A stretch of DNA of 64,000 nt. It comes from Zoroaster sp. YZ-2022. Lineage: Eukaryota; Echinodermata; Asteroidea; Forcipulatida; Zoroasteridae. The stretch covers positions 21,652,682 to 21,716,681 of the forward strand of contig CM055831.1 in assembly GCA_029582265.1 (NCBI GenBank), in the 5' to 3' direction. How positions within the stretch are numbered: position 1 is the stretch's first letter; each line of letters opens with the position of its first letter. The position numbers and the translations under genes are program-made. Below the pieces are notes generated by a model that was not told the origin of the DNA, did no database searches, and saw only the letters and a program-made list of their open reading frames with translations. Below are positions 1 through 11,903 of the stretch, piece by piece.

Positions 1-3
1 TTT

Positions 4-341
4 TTAAGGGAAGGTACAACATTGGTATTTTGAAACGTAAATGTTAATTTCATCCCTCTAGTTTGAAGAGATAATAAAACAAATCTGCAAAATAGTCTCC
101 GTTTTTTAGTAAACAACGATAAACTGTAACAGTTTTATGTTTTTATGTTTTCCAAACAATTGTCAGGCGGCAGTTTCCTAAATCTAACATAACAAGTCAT
201 TTTTTTCGAAGATGAAAGTACTTCAGATGGAATAATTTATCAGGATGATTGTACTTATAGTAACTTACACCACTTAAGCTTCTGGATAATAATTTTTAAA
301 TTTAATAATCTGATAATTACCAATGTTGTACCTTCCCTCAA
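4..341. mobile_element. TTAA-flanked MITE with 20-bp terminal inverted repeats
   Basis: The left end reads TTAA then GGGAAGGTACAACATTGGTA, and the right end carries its exact reverse complement followed by TCAA. The interior is AT-rich with no coding capacity. The TTAA-type target and GGG start fit a non-autonomous Kolobok- or piggyBac-like element. Related ends occur at about 25,441-26,397 and 57,868-57,886, so this is a family. Confidence 0.75.
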
Positions 342-2087
342 TACAAAAAATAAAATAAAATCATTTATATATGTTTATTAGAATTGTTCTTTAGTGAGCC
401 TGGAAAAATGAACCAATTATAAGGCCATGCCATGAACGCAAGGGTCGCATTATAAAAATACTTATTATTATTGCTTATTTTTGTTGAACAGCAACAAATA
501 TTGTTGTAGGAGTGATCCATATTCGTCCTGGGGGAAAATACGTACTGGGGTTTGACGCCTCCTAACTATCTTGGTCGTGTTATCTGATACCACACTGCGC
601 AAAAATAATTATGAAAAGGTACATGCGTCATAGGTACCAGCCTAATCGTGTCAAACGTTTTGAAGAGCCGAGTCAGGTTCTTCAAGGAATAAAGTTTTCT
701 TCCCAAAAGGACCAAATTATAGATTAAACCAGAAGTCTGTGTAGGCCATAGTATTCTGATTAAACAGAATGCCTGACAAAACTGTATTCATATTTACTCA
801 CTATATTCATATAGGATGTGCAACACGACAAGTTTTCCTAATATTATGGAAATAAGGCCTGTTAAGTATACTTCAAGAAATAATAGCTGAATATGTTATA
901 TTTATTTTTTACTCAAATAGGAAGCGAGTAGAATAGAAAATAATGCGTTACACATAAATGTTCAATTAGAATTTTGCAGAGATGCCAACATTTCCAATTT
1001 TTGAAAATTCCCCAAAGATTTCTGAGTTTTAAAACATAAGAGCATCTCTAAAAATAAAAATAAAAATCACCTTAAAAAATCGCTCAATGTGGCGGGAGGC
1101 CTTTTGTTTAAACCATTATTATGTGTAAGGTTTTCGCATAATGCAATGGTTTGATAATTCAACTTCAAAAGTTCATACTTTGGGGACTCGTAAAGATTCA
1201 TAACCTTAAAATTCTAGAAAACCTGTTATTTAAAGAGAATTTAAAGATATCTCTAGAACAGCCCCAAACCTGCTATAATAAACCCTCTGCTTGGCTGCAT
1301 GTTTTGTATAAAGAATGAATCCATTGTTCAGGGACACTTTGCATTAGTTAACATTATTCGCTTGTTAGTAAATGTTTGTGCTGAGATTTACGATTGGACC
1401 CTGGGAAAAACTAAGTACCTTGCACAATCACGTGGCCAGCCTTTGATGGTCCCAGCAAAAAATAGTCTGCGGCAGACTTTGTCTGGTTCCCTGAAGCTAT
1501 AAGTTATTTTTTATCTAATTGGGTCACCATATCATAGGAACCAGTCTATTTTGCACACGAGCCTCGGTGTGATCGTCATAGACGTATGTGTAGGGTTTCA
1601 AGATAACCGCTGCGTATTAAAGGTATTTTGTAACCAATTTATACAAGTAAGTGGCTATATCCTTAATTTCACTTTAGGTCATTTGAATACAACATTGAAT
1701 TTTAAAGCCACAAAATATTATTAGTATTAAATCGCGAAAAACATTAATGATCGCAGTTTTACAACTTATTTGGTATAAAGTTGATCCATTAAAATATTTG
1801 TCTCTCAGGTGCTACCAATTTAGTAAAATAAGTGAAATAATTTCAAAAATTAATTTCTGTCACCCTAAGAAATGAAAAGTTGGAAAGAAAACGAACAATA
1901 AGAATGCACTTTCACTATTGTTCATATGACACTACAATGAAATAAACTCGCAGGTTTGTTTTTTATACATATATCGTGATTCTTATAAAGATATATATTT
2001 AGTAACATTTTACCCAAAGTGTATAGTGGCCTTAAGGGAGGTTTTTATTCATTTTTTAAACGAATTAATAAAACTGATTCTGGAACA
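342..2087. other. Intergenic, no gene seen
   Basis: AT-rich sequence with short chance open frames only. I saw no splice-bounded exon with recognisable protein similarity, no RNA gene and no clear terminal repeats. Confidence 0.6.
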
Positions 2088-2456
2088 GGTCTTCTCAGGG
2101 CCGGATTTAGGACTGGGCAAGCTGGGCAGTTGCCCAGGGGCCTCCACAACCAGGGGCCTCCACATATTTCATGAAAAAAAAAGTTTGTAAGGAAAAATGT
2201 AGGCTGACCTGAACTGTAGGCTGGTCTGTAAATATATGTACTGTACTATATTCTTGTTATGATTGATCATGATTGACCTGCTTGCTTGCTTATTCAGATT
2301 CTTTCTACTTGAACAAATTTACTTTATGGATGACTGTAACTATGTCTTGTGACTCTTGTCACCTTTTAGTTTTTAGTATTCTAAGGTAGGGTGGGCCTCC
2401 ACTACTGAAGGCTGCCCAGGGACCTCCATATGTCTAAATCCGGCCCTGGGTCTTCT
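2088..2456. mobile_element. hAT-type MITE with perfect 8-bp target duplication
   Basis: The element (2096-2448) starts CAGGGCCGGATTTAG and ends CTAAATCCGGCCCTG, flanked on both sides by GGTCTTCT (2088-2095 and 2449-2456). A CAGGG terminus with an 8-bp target site duplication is diagnostic of the hAT superfamily. The interior of about 350 bp has no transposase. The perfect target duplication suggests a fairly recent insertion. Confidence 0.9.
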
Positions 2457-2635
2457 TCTCGCTCTATTCACCTTTACGTTGAAAATTCGAAAACGATAAA
2501 TTCTACTAAGTCAAATGAAAATTCCTCGGAAAATAAAGTAAAACCTATTTTATCTGTGTTTTTTACTTCACCGGTGTATTACGGCAATTTTCCACAAAAA
2601 CCACAAAAGTCGTCAGAGGTATGTTTTAACAGTAC

Positions 2636-2885
2636 TTAAAGGGAAAGAACAACATTTTGTGATGTTGGCAAAACTGCTTCTATGAATTAAGATATACATT
2701 AAACAAGCAACCTGCGAAAATGTAATCGTGAGAAACGTGTGAAAACGCAGTAAATATACTTTTTACAGAAAACACTTTTTTAAAAATGGGCATATTCTTC
2801 GTCGCCGTGTTTTCTCTGAAATGAGAGCTCAACAGCCTGAAAAACGGTTTTGAAGATGATTGGTCCATTGGTCCCTTTCCCGTTG
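2636..2885. repeat. Degenerate relative of the TTAA/GGGAAGG repeat family
   Basis: Begins TTAAAGGGAAAGAACAACATT and continues with a stretch resembling the left interior of the 25,441 element (ATGTTGGCAAAA). The right end near 2,873-2,885 is only loosely inverted. Probably an old copy. Confidence 0.4.
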
Positions 2886-4351
2886 TTACATCAAGTTAGC
2901 ATTCAGATAATATTTATGGTAATTTTCTAATCAGGTATGATTAGTAAACTACTAATATTCCGAAATACAGATATGGTAGAATCCATCATCAATTAATTTA
3001 GACATTTATTTTCCCTTTTTCAGTAAATTATGTAAGTTAGAAAACAAACGAGTACATCTTCACTAAATTACATGTGTTACGCTTAATGAACTATTTTCAA
3101 AATAGAGTTAGCTTACAGGCCTATAGATACCGGTAGTGTTTTCATAATCTAAATTTGTGAAATTAGCCAGAAGAAGAAACACAGATCAGTTAAGGCCCTA
3201 CTATTCAGAAAATGATAACATACGGTAAACAAATTTGGGAATGTACACGTAGTTTCTTATATTTGTTATTAAGTACCGGTATAGGCCTAGACCTAGGCCT
3301 TACTCAAAGTATAATAATACGCAACATTGAAAATTCAAGACATATAGATATAGTCATCTCCAAATTTGGTTTAATTTTGCATTTGGGAGTGACTAGTATC
3401 TCAACAGGAACAAAAAATAATTTTTAAAATCTACTTAATTTAAACATGCATGCACAAATTGCCTTTTTAGTAAAACAAATAATTAATACAAAAATGTTTG
3501 CTTTTTATTTGTAAATTATTTGTTTGTTATTTTCCTAGATATCACATTTTGGCCCACCCTTTGTCTTACAACCAAAGACCATTCAAGGATTTAAGCACAA
3601 AGGAACAATAAACCCACGTGTTTCCCGCCCAATTCGCAGGCTATTGTCTTGTTTCAATCTCGCATCTGCTCCTCTGCGCAGCTAAATACAATGGGACTCT
3701 AGAGTCGCTGGACACAATGCGGGGCAAATCGCATGTCTCGTTCACAACAGCACATTAGTCTCAACAATAGTCATTAAGGAAAATAAAGGGGCCTGTAAGA
3801 CGAAACTTGTTATAATTATCACATGAAATGAATCAAAATCAATAACATGGAAAACAAAATCTGTTCAATATTATGTGTACATGTTTTGTACATCAGTGCC
3901 ACACCAAAAATAAACCGTAGATAATAAGAGCGAAGCAGACGACACAAATAAACCAGCACATGAGACATTGATGAGACAAAGGATCCATCTCAACAAAAAC
4001 AAAGGATTTCAAATCCAGAAATAATTTAACAAGAACCTGTAATTGATGAAAAAAAATTGGAAAGAAAGGAAGGCTAAACGATGTGAGCGAATGAATACAT
4101 AATTATAGATAAAGGCAATATTCTGCTATTGAAAACGAAAGAACATTGGTTAGGCATGGTGAGAGTGCACAATTCTGCAAGTGCAAAATTTGGCGCCGAA
4201 ATTGGATAACAATAGAACGGCGCACGCGTAACGAAGCCATATTGTACAGCACTAGTAAACAGTGTTATCTTTGTGAGTCAATCAGCATATATTTTCAAAA
4301 CGCCACTCACTTATAATAAAATCAATTCTGATTAACTTACCTAAATCTGTT
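2886..4351. other. Intergenic, no gene seen
   Basis: AT-rich. It contains only short open frames with no recognisable similarity and no convincing repeat ends. Confidence 0.55.
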
Positions 4352-4564
4352 ATGAGGAAATCTGCAGCTTTGATTATTTGTTTCCTTGTTGCCCATGTCT
4401 ATGGTGATGTTGTACCCGGAAGTGAACAAAGACTGCGAAATACAATGAAGACCAAGCACACGAGAAATCAACCCGTTGCCTATACAGGGCAGAATCTCAG
4501 GTCACATAAATCACAATTCCACATGAGTAAAAAGGGTGCATGTAAAAAGAGACAATATTCATAA
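4352..4564 (+). CDS. Candidate small secreted peptide or first exon (unrecognised)
   Basis: An open frame of 70 codons. Its first 18 residues look like a signal peptide: MRKS, then a hydrophobic run ALIICFLVAHVY, then a small residue (G) before DVV. The rest is basic and polar (several K, R and Q residues, one Cys) and ends near KKRQYS; a dibasic KKR near the end would suit a processed peptide. No homologue is recognised. It could be a short secreted protein, a signal-peptide exon spliced onward (a possible donor CAG|GTCACA lies near 4,500), or chance. No TATA box or supporting exon is visible. Confidence 0.25.
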   Translation: MRKSAALIICFLVAHVYGDVVPGSEQRLRNTMKTKHTRNQPVAYTGQNLRSHKSQFHMSKKGACKKRQYS

Positions 4565-6360
4565 TCATCTCAGATTAGCTCCAATCGAGTTTCCTGTAAA
4601 TTTGTCAATTTGTTGAATAATTGAACGTTGAGATCACATCCGTCTTGCGTGGTCGTCACAATATTCATCACGGTGATCATGAAGGATTCTTATCATTTGT
4701 GTTGCTTGCAAAAAAGGTTCCAGATCCGATATTATCATTTGCAAGACAACACAGATAATATGATTCCATTTAGCTCGAATTTTTCGAAAATTAAATATTT
4801 CAATTAAAAATAAAATTCCATCCAGTTAAAAATGAGTATTCCATTCTGTATCACATGAATAGCTTATCTATTAAGAATAAAATCGTAGTTATTTCTTCCA
4901 AATAGAATGTTTTTCCAATGCTTCGATTTGCAGTAATCTTGATGTTTAATATTCCATGTCGTGTTATTTGTCACTCCATTGTTTCACCATGGTTAATTAT
5001 AAATTCCACTGCAATCCAGCACATAATATCCAGCCAGATCATTAGTTTTCGTATCCAGATGTTTGTCTCTGCTGATCAGCTCATAAAAATCCATTCCTTT
5101 ACAGAAAATGTATTACACAGAATCTCTCATCCATGATTGTTTTGTTTCCATCCATACCAAAATATTGCGGCTGCAGTTATCATAAACACATATCCATGTA
5201 CGGTGCTAAGACTGCAGGTTTCAAACACGCCACAATAATTTCCTCTGAAAAGTGTTCAGTGGAATACCCCTCGTAGCTCCGAAATTAAGCATCCCTTTGA
5301 GATAAATCCTTCTTGTACGGTAAGATTAAATCCAAGATTCAGTCCGCGTCTGGAATATTATTCCTCTTTTCAGAGCGTATACCACAAAATACTGGGGATT
5401 CCCTACGGTTTGTGGGCAAGCCCCTCTAACCTTGGCGTGAATCGCACGCGTTGTGTACATCTCACGAAACCCACGTGCTTTTTTGTGTATCTCAGTAATT
5501 GTATTTACGTTGTAAAAATAGCCCATGTAATGCCAAGGGGGTTTCTCTGTTTCTCCCTCACAAAGAAATTGTCCCAATCTCCCGCCACCATCTCGCTCTC
5601 CCTTTGTCTTGAGTTTCCCGAGACTGAAGGCTCTGTGATTCGTCGTTTCTTTATTAATATTAACGAAGGGACGCTATGATTGGACAAAAATATTCCGTTG
5701 TTCTTATAATCTAATTAATATTCAACATGGGTCGCTCTTCCTGTGTTAAACCGGGTTAATAATTAAGGGTCTATAACAAAGCACGTGTACTAAAAAAAAT
5801 AATGAGTTATGTAGAAGAAATAATGAATGAAAGTACATTGGATTTTTTAAAAACTACCCCCTGAATTAATAAATCTGAAGAAAATTGCTTCCGTTAAGAT
5901 AATTTGGGATATTCTGATAAACATTAAACACCAATAACCACAATGGCTACTATTACTAGACTGTAACTCGAGTTATAGAATAATTTATTGAGTGGAGTAA
6001 GTACATGTACAAAATAACAAACAACCAAATTACGTCGACGTTGATTTTTGCCTAACCACTGAAACGTGCACGACTGCACACAGAAACACGCAGCAAAATT
6101 ACACATTCTCACGTGAGTTTTTATTGATACTTAATAGAAAATCATATTTACGTGTTAGTAATTGATATAAAATGAAATTTTCAATGTTTCATAATTTGAA
6201 GAGAGCAAAAACGGCATAAACAAATTTGGCTCAGGCGCACTTGGTTGAGTTTGCAACGTGTCACAATCCGATATGTTACCACTGGCACTAGGCACTACCG
6301 TACCAGGTGCCAGGTTTTTTGCCTAATTTCCGGACAGTTGGTGGAAAGCAACACGTTATA
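4565..6360. other. Intergenic, no gene seen
   Basis: Overlapping chance open frames on both strands around 5,326-5,690 show no domain, signal or splice pattern. Nothing else supportable was seen. Confidence 0.5.
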
Positions 6361-6556
6361 AGGTTTATCGCAAATAGCACTGAAGCAACTGCCGCAAAGC
6401 ATACAGGGATACAATTTGGGGCATCTGTTTGGCGCAGCTTTTGTGACGTCAATTAATATTTTGTTTGTCCGCGCAGCGCGGCACGCAGTGGCGCTGTTGC
6501 GCCCACAGACATCCCACAATTCCTTGTAGCTGCTAAGTGCTATTTGCGATAAGCCT
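6361..6556. repeat. Short inverted-repeat element
   Basis: TTATCGCAAATAGCAC near 6,365 is matched by its reverse complement GTGCTATTTGCGATAA near 6,540, with flanking AAGG and CCTT extending the arms to about 20 bp around a GC-richer core of about 150 bp. Looks like a small MITE; the superfamily is not assignable. Confidence 0.5.
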
Positions 6557-6764
6557 TATGTGATCGGTATCGCTCAGCTGCTAAAAGATATATCCACTTC
6601 CAAAAAATCACACCATCTCATCATTGCCATTAACTAGGTAAAATCACAAAATTTTAGATTACATGTGATGGAGTTGAGAATAGTCTAGTTGGAAAGATCT
6701 CTTTGAATCGTTCATTTTGACACCATATTTGTGGGGATCGGTTTATGTGATGCCGAGTTACGTC

Positions 6765-7035
6765 AGGTCAAAGGTCAATATTTTTGTTATTGTTCATATA
6801 ACAAATAAATTGTGACCCGTACACTAATTAGGCAATTAGCATGCATACAATTCAGTGTACAGGTGGATTTTAGGCATGTTAGAGGAAACTAATTAGTAAC
6901 TTAAATACCGGTATACACTATGTAAAAGTTCAACACATTAAAGATCAAACACTTGACCTTTCAAAAGGTCAATCATTAAAAGTCAAATGCTTGACCTTTT
7001 AACAGGTCAAAGGTTCACAATAAGGTCAAAGGTCA
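6765..7035 (+). promoter_or_regulatory. Cluster of nuclear-receptor DR1-type half-site repeats
   Basis: AGGTCAAAGGTCA, a perfect direct repeat of AGGTCA with 1-bp spacing, occurs at 6765-6777 and 7023-7035. A near match (AGGTCA-A-AGGTTCA) lies at 7004-7017, and further AGGTCA/TGACCT half-sites lie at about 6,950-7,005. DR1 is the known binding element of HNF4 and RXR-type receptors. Whether this is an enhancer or a decayed repeat cannot be told from sequence. Confidence 0.4.
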
Positions 7036-7425
7036 CAATAAAATAGTGAAAATTTGAAAAAATATTGCATTTATCAGAATACAAATTTGTAAACATCTGA
7101 AAAATTAGTTGGAATATTTTATGAATGCAATGATGTACATGTATACTTACCTAGCTGCTTGATATAATTCTGTATTTATAATAAGTGCCAACAAATACAT
7201 GTAATTAAGTAAATAAATTTTAAACACCTCACACCAAAACATTGAAATCATGGCCTCCATGATGAAGTAAGTAATTATAATTTATCTACTTTGCTCTAAA
7301 CTTTATTTAACTTATTTATTTACACGATACCTTTATTTAACTTTATTTATTTTTATTTGTTTTATAATTAGGCTACAACAACTTCATATTTGTATACATC
7401 CCATTCAGCTCATGTTTCTTTTGGA

Positions 7426-7718
7426 TAATCCTTCAGGAGCTGAATGGTATTTTGTTTTGTTGTTTTATGTATTCCTTGTAATTTGGTAATCTGTGTATTT
7501 GCTGATGTATCCCCGCAATAAATAAAATAGAGAATGGCCTGGCCTACCCACAGTGCATTTGCTGTAGGCCTAATCCTTCAGGAGCTGAATGGTATTTTGT
7601 TTTGTTTTTGTTTTATGTATTCCTTGTAATTTGGTCATCTGTGTATTTGCTGATGTATCCCCGCAATAAATAAAATAGAGAATGGCCTGGCCTACCCACA
7701 GTGCATTTGCTGTAGGCC
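7426..7718 (+). repeat. Tandem duplication, unit of about 145 bp
   Basis: A unit beginning TAATCCTTCAGGAGCTGAAT starts at 7426 and again at 7571, nearly identical through GCATTTGCTGTAGGCC. The main difference is a small T/G indel. This is a recent local duplication without coding content. Confidence 0.85.
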
Positions 7719-8554
7719 TAATTCATATATTTTTACGATAAAACAAAGTCCTTGTCCAAAAACCTGTTATATCAGTATCATAATTTAGGGCCTTTTTCTT
7801 TCAATATTTTAATAAATAAAAATATGCATAACTTTAAAAAGATTAGCCAATGTTTATTTTTTTTAATCGGCTACCAGTTTATTCCTAATTCCCAAAGCCA
7901 TACCAGTAACACATGAGTAACGGCGAGTGCTGCTGGGAACCAGCGCAGCCGGTTGTGCATCGCGGCCAATAATCACCAATCCCCGGGCGGTCAGGCCAAT
8001 CCCCAAGGGCCCGATCCCCGTACATAAAACGTTTGCGCTGGAAGGCGCAATAATTAAAAAGTTTGTTTTAAAAAGTAATGTATCGGTTGAATTCCTATTT
8101 AATTACCATTTTGACAGCATTAACGAGCACAAAACCATTAATTTACAATGCTCCCATTCATTATCGTATAGAGAAGTGTATTTAATAGTGTATTTACCGC
8201 AAAGATTTTCACAAAACTCCTTCCAAATTACTGGACAATCGCGACATCATTCGATAGAGAAAATCGCCATCTTTGATTTAGATCCGGCTATCTTTATGAA
8301 TGAACCGATTAACACTGACTAAAACCTATATCACTCCGCCCATACGTCACGCAATTTCATGATGTGCAGGTCAATAGGTCACAAAATCCCATTGACAAAA
8401 AACGATCACGTACGCACAGCGCCCTCTAACGGTTGTGACGCTCGCTACATTAACGACAAAAGTATTTGCATCATAAAAAATAATTTATTTTCCAGTATTC
8501 CATGTAACGTTATTGTAAATAAATCATTACTAGGCCTAACCGCTAACATTAATG
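7719..8554. other. Non-coding stretch with unsupported open frames
   Basis: Two moderately long open frames (7927-8322 and 8359-8697) have no recognisable domain and amino-acid use unlike a conserved protein. No RNA gene is recognised. Confidence 0.45.
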
Positions 8555-8640
8555 TAGGCTTGGGCGATATCAATTTTTTTTCATCCACGATATATCGTCA
8601 AACATATATCGCGATTTTCGATAATATCTCGATTTTTTTT
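8555..8640. mobile_element. hAT terminal fragment
   Basis: TAGGCTTGGGCGATATC followed by ATATCG-rich sequence matches, inverted, the right end of the full hAT element at 44,979-45,867. Only this end is present here. Confidence 0.6.
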
Positions 8641-8681
8641 TTCACGCATGAGTGCTTGAAAGTCAATAACGGGTACGGGAA

Positions 8682-9769
8682 AGAATGTCGCATGTGACCG
8701 CCACTTTTTAAGGGTTTTTTGGAATTTTTTGCCACTAACCAGTGGGTACAGAAAGCGAAAACTTTAAAATCCACTTTTATGATGGTTTCCGGACTTTATT
8801 TCCCTTAGGCCAATGAAAGCTGATTACTAGTTTCTCGTCAGCGCCCGCACGTGATTTTGGCCCCGCACCAAAAAATTTCATTATGCCAAAATTTCATTAT
8901 TTTGCAAAACATTTTTGGGAAAATCCGGAAAATCCGACGCAAACTACTCCCAAGCTAAAAGGAACCATTCCGATTGCGCGGTCGATGTTTTTGCAGCTTC
9001 GCTGTATCATGCAACATACCGGTCGTGCCCACCTTCCATACAGCTGGGCCCATGGGAAGCGCTGATCTGCCTAGCTTCACAGATTTGCGAAGAAACCCAT
9101 GGCATGCATGGTATATAGTGTACATGCAGCTGGTGCAGCCGCTGAGAGCCGCGGAATGACGTTCACAGGTCACACAAATTGCAACCTCGTTTCCAGATCG
9201 CATACTATGTGCCCGGCCTATCCGGGTCGTGTATTGTCGCCGTGGTACGAGGTTGGTATTGATCGATCGTTGTCATGCCTTCAAGGTATGTTCATGTCGT
9301 TTGCATGCTGATATGTGCGCATTCACATGCAGATTTTTGTGAAGTGTCGAGTCTTTTGTGTATGTGTATGGGTTGCATTTTTCCTTGATGAAAAATAATG
9401 AATAATGAATAATGAAAAAAAACCCGCACCAAAATTTGATGAATGGCTGACGAGAAACTAGTAATCAACTTTCATTGGCCTTATAAAAAAAATCCTCTTC
9501 TTCAGAAAATAGAATGATCCTATTATAGTTGCCACTGAGCATGTTCAATGACCGTGTTGGGGGAGTTGACAAGATCAGACTGGCATGACTGAGGAAGTCA
9601 TCGTATACCAAAAATGCCTGATTTTTCATGAAATAAATATCCTGGAATAATTTGAAGAACATGTATATATGTCCAACATCATCCATATGTTTTCCACCTT
9701 ACTGGGTAGGTAAGATTACATTATTGGTTATATTGAATGAGAAAAAGTGGTGGTCGGATACGACATTCT
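8682..9769. mobile_element. MITE with AGAATGTC ends, split by a nested element
   Basis: The ends read AGAATGTCGCATGTGACCGC and, inverted, GGTCGGATACGACATTCT. The same element without interruption lies at 17,833-18,280, and a right-truncated one starts at 19,991. Here the body is split by a second insert (8809-9480). No transposase is encoded. Confidence 0.75.
8809..9480. mobile_element. Nested foldback element with about 33-bp inverted arms
   Basis: The left arm (8809-8841, CCAATGAAAGCTGATTACTA...) is the near-exact complement of the right arm (9446-9480, ...TAGTAATCAACTTTCATTGG). The CCGCACCAAAA motif recurs just inside both arms. The core of about 600 bp has several short overlapping open frames with no recognisable product. 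Confidence 0.7.
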
Positions 9770-9778
9770 AGTTTCTAC

Positions 9779-10535
9779 CCCAGGTATGTACCCATCTACA
9801 AGCGTCACAATAAATTGCCAGTGCTTATCTGAGAGACATGTGCAATCGCGCCGTTCACGAGTGCACCATAGCCATTGGCAAATTTGTTTGCATAATAATT
9901 ATGTGGGACGGTTGCTGCGTCGTGCGTCCCAATCAAATCATCAGCCCAAGTTCACATGATTCGCATTCCACGTGACTGGGTCATAGTATAAACAAGTAAC
10001 TAGGTTTAAACCATGTGATTGTGACACGCCATTTGCACTTGGATTGTACTCACACTATTTTAAATAAACGTCAATCGTTATCAAGAGTACATGTATGTGT
10101 TTTGTCACTAGACAAGAGTCCCCAGTATGGTATAATAGAAAAGTGTCCTAATCCCCCAACTTAGATCGAGCCGCTACCGATCCATGCTTCGATTCATGAC
10201 TAATGTGAGCACAGAGCACCTGCAGTTGCTGCAAATGTTATTTTGTTGTCGATTTTTAAGGTAACGCCCATAGTCTGCATATATTTAAATATGCATGATA
10301 TAACGTACTCGCACGTGGTGCGCCAGTCAGAGTCACAGACCACCGTGGCTAGACAGTGAGACGTAAACATTGTTGGATCAAATACCCCATTCAATCCCCA
10401 ACAACTTAATCCGTCTTAATAGATTTCTTTGAGTGGCGGTGGATTTTAAACAACGCCCTGTCAGGCGGCTCCTTTGTAATCTGACAGTTGGCTTACCACA
10501 GAAGTAGTTCAATTTTGTTTCCTACTTCCGAAAGC
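9779..10535. repeat. Inverted copy of the hAT internal region
   Basis: This stretch is the reverse-oriented counterpart of the interior of the 44,979-45,867 element: both contain the cytosine-rich block around CGCGCCGTTCACGAGTGCAC, a CACGTGGTGCGCCAG block and an AGATTTCTTTGAGTGG block. Ends are not well preserved. Confidence 0.6.
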
Positions 10536-10714
10536 TGAAAAGACTACCCTAAGTTTTTTCCATGGAATTTCTGACCCGACTGACAATCGAGGATTTTTTC
10601 TAATCGTTCAGCTGTAGTAGGAGAGTTAACGTATGCTAAAAACAGGACTTAACTTGAGTCAATACACTCAACTCATATATTAATGTTGTTTTGATTTCAC
10701 TTTATTTCTATAGG

Positions 10715-10831
10715 ATGATTACTGACGTCCAACTGGCCATTTTTTCCAACATTTTGGGTGTATCCCTGTTTCTGTTGGTTGTTCTTTTCCATTTTGTGAC
10801 GGTCAACAACCCAAAGTCAAAGTCAGAATGA
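10715..10831 (+). CDS. OST4: OST4, oligosaccharyltransferase subunit 4 (38 aa)
   Basis: Encodes the mini-subunit of the ER oligosaccharyltransferase, which transfers the dolichol-linked glycan to Asn in nascent proteins; OST4 is a single-pass membrane peptide that stabilises the complex around the STT3 catalytic subunit. The frame opens [19 protein letters not shown], a near match to the animal family, followed by a hydrophobic segment (about residues 7-28) and a short NNPKSKSE cytosolic tail. The 38-residue length fits the family (about 36-40). The whole coding sequence sits in one exon: an acceptor (TTTCTATAG) lies one base before the ATG, so a 5'-UTR exon should lie upstream but was not located. 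A possible donor (AAG|GTATGT) at about 10,870 suggests a 3'-UTR intron. Very confident in identity despite the small size. Confidence 0.95.
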   Translation: MITDVQLAIFSNILGVSLFLLVVLFHFVTVNNPKSKSE

Positions 10832-11255
10832 GGGAGCCCACTAGTTATTTGTACTGAGTACAAATAGAAGGTATGTAAAACTTGTACATGGACAGTATGT
10901 AAGGGCTAACAAAATAATACTAAATTCACTGAACTCCAAATTTATATACAGGCTTCTGGAAAATAATCATGACACATGTACAGTACATAACCATTTGTTT
11001 TTGTTAAACAACTTAAAAACAAAATCCATCGTCATTTTGCCAGAAATATGATGCCAATTTCTTTTGCTATGTTCTAGGAAACGTTCATTAGATTTGGTTA
11101 TCTGGTTTTGAAAACCAAGACATTGATGTATGTTTGACAATAAAATGAACACTGAAGGCACACACTGAAACTGAATTTATATGGAATGAATGAGAAACAC
11201 TGCATATAATGACCATTCTAATTCTAGGTTAAACAATTTTTAATTTAATTTTTTT
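10832..11255 (+). other. OST4 3' flank
   Basis: No further coding exon was seen. A clear AATAAA close to the stop is not obvious, which fits a spliced 3' UTR. Confidence 0.4.
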
Positions 11256-11903
11256 TTAACCCTCCTACTTCTGGTGCCTTTTTCATATAAGTTGGCCCAC
11301 CATTTGAAACCATTCGCTTTTGTGGTTTTGAATGGTGAAATAACTGTGTACAGTATTGATTCCCAAATGGTTTGGAATGGTAGGTCAGCTAATACAAAAC
11401 CTTGTTTGGATACTTCTAAGTGGTGAATTAATGGACCCTCTATGCCAGTGACATGAGTAAATGGATTTGAATGACAGGTCTGCTATACCCTAAAGACCCT
11501 AGTGCCATTTTTAAGTGGTAGATCAATTACTTGTACACTGGCCACCATGTGTTAAAACTCCATAGGGTACTGAGATGATGGATAGTCCACTTTATCTACA
11601 TAATGCAGGTTTTGTTTTTCGGCTATGTGAAACCACACCAAGGTGTAATGTATCCACCATTTAAAACCATTTGAATGATAAGCCACTGTGAAGTACATTC
11701 ACCATTTGAATCCATTCGGCTATGGAAACACACCAAGATGTAGTGTAACAACCATTCAAAACCATTTGAATGGATATGAATGGTAGTTAAGCTTGCTACC
11801 AACACTGTTCAAATGGTATCACCAGGTGTGTACAAAACCAATGGGCATTTTGGTAAGTGGAAACTTTGAATGGTTTCAAATGGTCAAACAGTAGGAGGGT
11901 TAA
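11256..11903. mobile_element. piggyBac-type MITE, TTAA-CCCTCCTAC family (long copy)
   Basis: Begins TTAACCCTCCTACTTCTGG and ends CAGTAGGAGGGTTAA. TTAA flanks with CCCT termini are the piggyBac signature. The interior is built from many CCATTTGAA/TTCAAATGG words, so the halves are partly self-complementary. Other copies are at 13,261-13,635 and 20,333-20,707. Confidence 0.8.

Noticed and set aside
7915..7929. GAGTAACGGCGAGTG, identical over 14 bases to a conserved segment near the start of eukaryotic large-subunit rRNA
   Set aside because: Similarity does not extend convincingly on either side; no rRNA gene or clear rRNA fragment can be supported.
7927..8697. Two open frames of 131 and 112 codons
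   Set aside because: No domain, signal, splice structure or conserved composition; likely chance in a low-stop stretch.
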